Shown one piece after another: positions 20,959 to 29,259 of a stretch of DNA of 29,259 bases (within the stretch, counting starts at the first letter, position 1; the number at the start of each line of letters is the position of its first letter). The notes beneath the pieces are model-generated. The model did no database searches, had not been told where the DNA came from, and worked only from the letters and a program-made list of their open reading frames with translations. The DNA comes from Acidobacteriota bacterium. GTDB lineage: Bacteria > Acidobacteriota > Vicinamibacteria > Vicinamibacterales > Vicinamibacteraceae. Made by a program: the position numbers and the translations under genes. Location: the NCBI GenBank assembly GCA_023429845.1, contig JAEZCY010000379.1, positions 1 through 29,259 on the forward strand, in the 5' to 3' direction.

Positions 20959-21411
20959 TCAGGGCGTGCAGCGACCGTGCTCGATCGCGGCGATCTTGTC
21001 GAGGCGCCGCTGGTGGCGGCCACCGGCGAAACTGGTATCGAGGAACGTCTCGACGATCTGCAGCGCGAGGTCCGGTGTGGTCACGCGAGCCCCCAGCGCG
21101 AGGACGTTGGCGTCGTTGTGCTCCCGCGCCAGCCGCGCCCCGTCCACGTCCACGACCGCCGTCGCCCGCACACCGTCGATCTTGTTGGCCGCGATGGCCA
21201 TGCCGAAGCCGGTGCCGCACACCAGGATCCCGCGATCGGCATCGCCGGCTGCCACAGAACGTCCGACGGCAACGGCGTAGTCGGGATAATCGACCGACGC
21301 CTCACCGGCGGTGCCGACGTCCTTGACGACAATCCCCTTCGATTCGAGCTGGGAGCGAACGGCGTCCTTCAGCCGGACGCCCGCATGATCGGCGCCGAGC
21401 GCCACGCGCAT
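20959..21411 (-). CDS. rpiB: Ribose-5-phosphate isomerase B
   Basis: Interconverts ribose 5-phosphate and ribulose 5-phosphate in the pentose phosphate pathway. The 150-residue product has ADHAG (7-11), YPDYA (42-46), the catalytic Cys65 in CGTGFGM and a C-terminal HQRRLDKI. ATG 21411 gives the family N-terminus (MRVALGADHAG); the longer frame adds 23 unmatched residues. A -10-like TACAAT sits 8 nt before this ATG. First gene of rpiB-glyA-helicase. Confidence 0.94.
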   Translation of the reverse strand: MRVALGADHAGVRLKDAVRSQLESKGIVVKDVGTAGEASVDYPDYAVAVGRSVAAGDADRGILVCGTGFGMAIAANKIDGVRATAVVDVDGARLAREHNDANVLALGARVTTPDLALQIVETFLDTSFAGGRHQRRLDKIAAIEHGRCTP

Positions 21412-21419
21412 AGATGCGG

Positions 21420-21429
21420 ATTGTACTAT
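21420..21429. promoter_or_regulatory. Overlapping divergent -10 boxes for rpiB and the rRNA methyltransferase
   Basis: On the minus strand TACAAT (21425-21420) is 8 nt before rpiB. On the plus strand TACTAT (21424-21429) is 32 nt before the chosen methyltransferase ATG. The two boxes overlap by 2 bp, so only one polymerase could open the site at a time. -35 elements are not clear on either side. Confidence 0.4.
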
Positions 21430-21461
21430 ACGGATCGGGCCCGAATCCGCCCACAGCCCCC

Positions 21462-22649
21462 ATGCCCTCCACTCCCGCACCTGCCCGTCCGCACTCGGCC
21501 ACCATCACCCGCAAGGGGGCGGACCGCGTGCGCGCGGGCCATCCCTGGATCTACCGCTCCGACGTCTCGGAGTTGCACGCCGACCCCGGGGCCGTCGTGG
21601 AGGTGCGAGATGGCCGCGGCGCCCTGCTCGGCCGCGCCCTCTGCTCGACGGAGTCGCAGATCACCCTGCGCATGCTCACGCGCGATGCGCGGGTAGTGGA
21701 CCGTGACTTCTGGCGGGCGCGCCTGACGGCCGCCCTCGCGGTGCGCGACCGCCTGCAGTTCGATGCGACGGCGATGCGGCTCGTGCACGGCGAGGCCGAC
21801 CTGTTGCCGTCGCTCATCGTCGATCGATACGCCGACGTGCTCGTCGTGCAGACCCTCTCCCAGGGCACCGACGCCCACCGTGACCTGATCGTGGAGGTGC
21901 TCGTCGAACTGGTGCGGCCGCGCGGCGTGCTGCTGCGCAACGACCCGAAGGTGCGCACGCTCGAAGGGCTGCCACAGGCGGTGGTGCTCGCGTACGGCGA
22001 GGTGCCGGAGCGGGTGGAGGTGCGCGAAGGCGCCGTGACCTACGCGGTGGACCCGTGGCGCGGGCAGAAAACGGGCCTGTTCCTCGACCAGAGCGAGAAC
22101 CACGCCGCGGCCGCGTCGTATGCGCGAGGGCGCGCCCTCGATGCGTTCAGCTATCAGGGCGGGTTCGCGCTGCGGATGGCGCCGCATGTGGACCACGTGA
22201 TCGCGCTCGATGCCTCTGCCGATGCCGTCGCGGCCATCACCGCCAACGCCAGCCGCCACGGCTTCACGAACGTCGAGGCGCGCGAGAACAACGTGTTCGA
22301 CGCACTGCGCGAGTTCGAGCGCGCGGATGAGCGGTTCGACACGATCGTGCTCGACCCGCCAGCCTTTGCCAAGCACAAGGGCGCGATTCCCAAGGCCATC
22401 AGCGGCTACAAGGACATCAACCTGCGGGCGCTTCGGCTGCTGAGGCCGGGCGGGCACCTGATCACCTGCACGTGCTCGGCGCACGTGGACGAGGGGACCT
22501 TCGGCGGGATCGTGCTCTCGGCGGCAACCGACGCCCAGGTGCCGGTGGTTGTCGTGGAGAAGCGCATGCAGGCACGCGACCATCCGGTGCTCCTCAGCGT
22601 GCCTGAAACCTACTACCTGAAGTGCTTCGTGCTTCGTCGCGCTGAATAA
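21462..22649 (+). CDS. RlmI-like 23S rRNA (cytosine-C5) methyltransferase
   Basis: SAM-dependent methyltransferase of the RlmI/RlmK-like class, expected to modify C5 of a cytosine in 23S rRNA. The 395-residue product has an N-terminal PUA domain (about 10-80, KGADRVRAGHPWIYRSDV), a central linker domain, then the Rossmann fold with DAFSYQGGFAL (motif I), LDPPAFAKHK (motif IV) and ITCTCSAHV (motif VI, holding the catalytic cysteine). The start at ATG 21462 begins the conserved N-terminus; ATG 21414 would add 16 residues and lie over the candidate promoter. Target base is inferred from the family. Confidence 0.88.
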   Translation: MPSTPAPARPHSATITRKGADRVRAGHPWIYRSDVSELHADPGAVVEVRDGRGALLGRALCSTESQITLRMLTRDARVVDRDFWRARLTAALAVRDRLQFDATAMRLVHGEADLLPSLIVDRYADVLVVQTLSQGTDAHRDLIVEVLVELVRPRGVLLRNDPKVRTLEGLPQAVVLAYGEVPERVEVREGAVTYAVDPWRGQKTGLFLDQSENHAAAASYARGRALDAFSYQGGFALRMAPHVDHVIALDASADAVAAITANASRHGFTNVEARENNVFDALREFERADERFDTIVLDPPAFAKHKGAIPKAISGYKDINLRALRLLRPGGHLITCTCSAHVDEGTFGGIVLSAATDAQVPVVVVEKRMQARDHPVLLSVPETYYLKCFVLRRAE

Positions 22650-22650
22650 G

Positions 22651-22702
22651 GTAGGGACCGCACGCCCAGCGGTCCGTCTCCGCACGCCCAGCGGTCCGTC
22701 TC
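22651..22702. repeat. GTAGG-hairpin element copy 4 with a 22-bp direct repeat
   Basis: GTAGGGACC begins 1 bp after the methyltransferase stop. GGACCGC (22655-22661) pairs with GCGGTCC (22669-22675), loop 7 nt. A 22-bp unit is repeated exactly (22659-22680 and 22681-22702). Beyond it TCCGGCG (22701-22707) and CGCCGGA (22735-22741) can pair, possibly a transcript-end hairpin before convergent hrpB. Confidence 0.75.
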
Positions 22703-22749
22703 CGGCGCGCCCCCGGCGCGACCTCTGCGCGCGCCGCCGGACAGGGGGC

Positions 22750-27185
<4,436 letters not shown>

Positions 27186-27197
27186 GGCCCGCGTTCC

Positions 27198-27836
27198 TTA
27201 CCTGGCGACGACCGGGACGACCTGGATGACGGTGGGGTAGCGGCTCGGGTTCGCGCCCGGGATTGGCACGAGGTAGCCCTTGCCGCCGCCCCACGTGTAG
27301 TCCTTCACCGTCACTCCGGGGGGAAACGCCATGGATTCTTCCCGGAAGCGACCCACCTCGAACATGTGCACGGGCGGCTCGTCGTACACGAGGTCGCCGC
27401 GCGTCCGCAGCTGCGTGCGGTAGTACATCACCAGCTCGGCGAAGGTCGCATTCGAACCGAAGAGGTAGTAGCGCTGACCCTGACCCGCATTGTAGGAACG
27501 CAGGAACGTCGCGCTCGGATGTATCGGCACCCCGAGGAGTGCCTCCGTCGGCACCGGCTCGACAGGCAGCACCGATGTGGCGGTGGGCGCGGCTGAGGCA
27601 GAGGCCGGCCGCGGCGCGCTGGGCGGAGCGGTGGGCGCGGAGGACACGGGCGCCTGCCTGGACGGCGCCGGTGTGACGGCACTCGGACTCGCGGGTGCGG
27701 TCTCCCCGGGCCGACCGACCGGCTGCGGGGCTACTCCGGGGGGCGGCGGCGGCGGCGTTTGCGGCCGGGCCTGCGCCAGCACCGGGCCCGCCGAGAACAG
27801 CGCCAGGCAGACGGTAAGCTCGATCACGCGCTTCAT
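27198..27836 (-). CDS. Secreted protein with proline-rich linker and unknown C-terminal domain
   Basis: The 212-residue product has a signal peptide ([20 protein letters not shown], cleavage after AQA near 23). A low-complexity Pro/Ala/Ser segment (about 24-92, with a run of six prolines) follows, then a folded domain (about 95-212) with [30 protein letters not shown] and [15 protein letters not shown]. The C-terminal domain is not one I can name; a hydrophobic/aromatic pattern suggests alpha/beta. ATG start with TACAAT 7 nt upstream and no room for a normal ribosome binding site. Probably periplasmic, the linker spanning to the envelope. Divergent from htpX. Confidence 0.78.
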   Translation of the reverse strand: MKRVIELTVCLALFSAGPVLAQARPQTPPPPPPGVAPQPVGRPGETAPASPSAVTPAPSRQAPVSSAPTAPPSAPRPASASAAPTATSVLPVEPVPTEALLGVPIHPSATFLRSYNAGQGQRYYLFGSNATFAELVMYYRTQLRTRGDLVYDEPPVHMFEVGRFREESMAFPPGVTVKDYTWGGGKGYLVPIPGANPSRYPTVIQVVPVVAR

Positions 27837-27843
27837 GCGTCTT

Positions 27844-27875
27844 ATTGTAGGAGATGGGCGACAACGCCCTACACT
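27844..27875. promoter_or_regulatory. Compact divergent promoter region of the secreted-protein gene and htpX
   Basis: Minus-strand TACAAT (27849-27844) is 7 nt before one start and plus-strand TACACT (27870-27875) is 9 nt before htpX. Between them GGGCG (27856-27860) and CGCCC (27865-27869) form an inverted repeat, a possible shared operator. TTGTAG (27845-27850) could be the htpX -35, with a long 19-bp spacer. Confidence 0.45.
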
Positions 27876-27884
27876 GAGACGACC

Positions 27885-28730
27885 ATGACGAGTTCACTGA
27901 AGACGGCGGCGCTCCTCGGACTCCTGAGCGCCTTGTTCCTGTACCTGGGGCAGATGTTGGGCGGCGAGCAGGGGCTCGTCATCGCGTTCCTGTTCGCGGC
28001 GGTGATGAATTTCGGCTCCTACTGGTTCTCCGACAAGGTGGTGCTCGCGATGTACCGGGCCAAGGAAGTGGGTCCCGGGCATCCGCTCCACCAGATCACG
28101 GCAGAGCTCGCCCAGCGTGCCCAGCTTCCCATGCCGCGCGTGTACGTGATTCCCGACCAGTCGCCGAACGCGTTTGCCACCGGGCGCAACCCGCAGCACG
28201 CGGCCGTGGCGGCGACCGAAGGCATCATGCGCGTGCTCAGCCGGGACGAGCTCGCGGGCGTGATGGCGCACGAGCTTGCCCATGTGAAGAATCGCGACAT
28301 CCTGATCAGCTCGGTCGCGGCGACCATCGCGGCAGCGATCATGATGGTGGCGCGCATGGCGCAGTTCGCCGCGATCTTCGGCGGCGGCAACTCCCGTTCG
28401 AACGACGGGGAAGGCAACAACCCGCTTGCCCTGCTCGTCGGGCTGTTCGTGGCCCCTCTCGCCGCGATGCTGATCCAGGCCGCCATCTCGCGGTCGCGGG
28501 AGTTCGTGGCGGACCGGACCGGCGCCGAGATTGCCGGATCGCCGCTCGGCCTCGCCAATGCGCTGCGCAAGATCGAGGGCTACAGCAAACAGGTGCCGAT
28601 GGACGCCAACCCGGCCACCGCGCACATGTTCATCATCAAGCCGTTGAGTGGTCGCGGGCTGATGTCGCTCTTCAGCACGCACCCGCCGACCGAGCAGCGG
28701 GTCGCGGCTCTGATGGGGCGCACGGCGTAG
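27885..28730 (+). CDS. htpX: Membrane zinc protease HtpX
   Basis: M48-family metalloprotease of the inner membrane that degrades misfolded membrane proteins. The 281-residue product has two N-terminal membrane helices (about 7-24 and 30-48), the zinc motif HELAH (129-133), two further helices (about 140-165 and 182-201) and the third zinc ligand in [11 protein letters not shown] (E206). The C-terminal [10 protein letters not shown] is also typical. ATG 27885 gives the family N-terminus. Its last codons are copied downstream in the repeat at 28779-28846. Confidence 0.95.
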   Translation: MTSSLKTAALLGLLSALFLYLGQMLGGEQGLVIAFLFAAVMNFGSYWFSDKVVLAMYRAKEVGPGHPLHQITAELAQRAQLPMPRVYVIPDQSPNAFATGRNPQHAAVAATEGIMRVLSRDELAGVMAHELAHVKNRDILISSVAATIAAAIMMVARMAQFAAIFGGGNSRSNDGEGNNPLALLVGLFVAPLAAMLIQAAISRSREFVADRTGAEIAGSPLGLANALRKIEGYSKQVPMDANPATAHMFIIKPLSGRGLMSLFSTHPPTEQRVAALMGRTA

Positions 28731-28846
28731 CGTCAGCATGCTGTAAGGCGGGAATGCGGGAATGCCGAGTGCTTTCGCGGCGCACGGCGTAGCGTCAGCA
28801 TTGCTGTAAGGCGGGAATGCGGGGAATGCGGGAATGCCGAGTGCTT
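28717..28846. repeat. Imperfect tandem duplication including the htpX 3' end
   Basis: 28717-28774 and 28779-28846 are the same unit, offset 62 bp: GGCGCACGGCGTAGCGTCAG, then CTGTAAGGCGGGAATGCGGG, then AATGCCGAGTGCTT. The second copy has one extra T and one extra 9-bp GGGAATGCG unit. The first copy contains the last four htpX codons and stop. The region 28731-28922 has no gene. Confidence 0.9.
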
Positions 28847-28866
28847 GGCGCGCTCGGATCACGCGT

Positions 28867-28920
28867 TCGACATTCCCGCATTTCCGACGGCCGTCGCCAT
28901 TGCCGCATTCCGCATTCCGC
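28867..28920. repeat. Octamer repeat field, second cluster
   Basis: CATTCCCGCATT-type units follow TCGACATTCCCGCATT (28867-28882), a 16-mer also found at 86-101. They are inverted relative to the GCGGGAATG units just upstream (28748-28836), so the two halves can pair as a large stem. Confidence 0.8.
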
Positions 28921-28922
28921 AT

Positions 28923-29048
28923 TCGCGTCCGAAATGCGGTCACCGTCGTGTCCGGTTCGGCGCAGATACGTGGGACCTCGGACTTCGAGATGCCGTCGGC
29001 ACCGAGCGCTTTGACCAGGTCGTCCGTCCTTGCCTTGGCCATCGTCAT
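28923..29048 (-). pseudogene. Remnant of an IS256-family (Mutator-type) transposase
   Basis: About 40 codons read MAKARTDDLVKALGADGISK, then SEVPRICAEPDTTVTAFRTR. This matches the conserved DDLVKALG-GISKSEVSRICAELD-V-AFR segment of IS256-family transposases, which normally lies near residue 100-140 of about 400. The upstream codons (from about 29099) do not look like the family, and downstream the frame runs into octamer repeats. Both flanks are lost, no terminal inverted repeats or target duplications are visible, so it is a dead fragment. The family call rests on motif memory. Confidence 0.65.
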
Positions 29049-29164
29049 CGCCTCCTTGTGTGTGTCCTTCCGCCAGAAAGAACTCACCGGACGACGCACG
29101 TGGCCCTCGACGTTGTCTACGCCGTGGGCCTCACTGAACTTCCACCACGTCCGGGGACTCTAAC

Positions 29165-29259
29165 TTCCCGCATTCCGCATTCCCGACCGCCTCCGTCATT
29201 CCCGCATCCGCGCATTCCGCATTCCCGACCGCCTTCGCCATTCCCGCGTTCCCGCATTC
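29165..29259. repeat. Octamer repeat field, third cluster (runs off the window)
   Basis: CATTCCCG/CATTCCG units, with a 22-bp block repeated exactly at 29170-29191 and 29212-29233 (starting GCATTCCGCATTCCCGACCG). Same vocabulary as 42-127 and 28867-28920. Nothing else is seen between 29049 and the window end. Confidence 0.85.

Noticed and set aside
28731..29259. Small open frames in the terminal repeat region
   Set aside because: All are made of repeat-derived low-complexity sequence or antisense to the transposase remnant, with no ribosome binding sites.

Overview
The window is chromosomal DNA from a high-GC, probably Gram-negative bacterium. The gene set is mostly housekeeping. Gene content, the GC-rich style, secreted TPR and proline-rich proteins, and many short intergenic repeats (GTAGG-hairpin elements, CATTCCCG octamers, GAACGNN heptamers) suggest an acidobacterium of the Vicinamibacteria type. 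That placement is inference; no 16S or other decisive marker is present.

Layout. A rho-independent terminator (4-32, + strand) ends a transcript from outside the window. It is followed by an octamer repeat field (42-127). On the minus strand lies mutS2-dnaG-rpoD, tightly packed: a 9-nt gap, then a GTGA stop/start overlap. On the plus strand follow a membrane family-2 glycosyltransferase and a three-part methyltransferase (zinc-ribbon-like, SAM-MTase and Ig-like regions), then citrate synthase, then lepA-lepB with an ATGA overlap. A second minus-strand cluster holds a secreted TPR protein, a YggS-type PLP protein, a DivIVA-like coiled-coil protein and a small membrane-anchored protein. A putative metzincin-like lipoprotein is divergent from it. 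Next on the minus strand comes rpiB-glyA-dinG-like helicase, divergent from an RlmI-like rRNA methyltransferase. hrpB (minus) and thiC (plus) are divergent, with a TPP riboswitch ahead of thiC. A proline-rich secreted protein (minus) and htpX (plus) share a 48-bp divergent promoter region. The last 530 bp hold no intact gene: they contain a duplicated htpX 3' end, octamer repeats and a short IS256-type transposase remnant.

Most unusual points. (1) The thiC TPP riboswitch keeps its conserved core, but about 67 nt carrying two well-formed hairpins sit between the 5' strand of P4 and P5, next to the pyrophosphate-sensing junction. (2) A family of GTAGG-plus-hairpin intergenic elements appears at three loci (four copies); the stem sequences differ but pairing is kept. 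(3) Several genes have a TAnnnT-like -10 box only 7-11 nt before the start codon, suggesting leaderless mRNAs. No CRISPR array, tRNA, rRNA, prophage or obvious defence system was seen.
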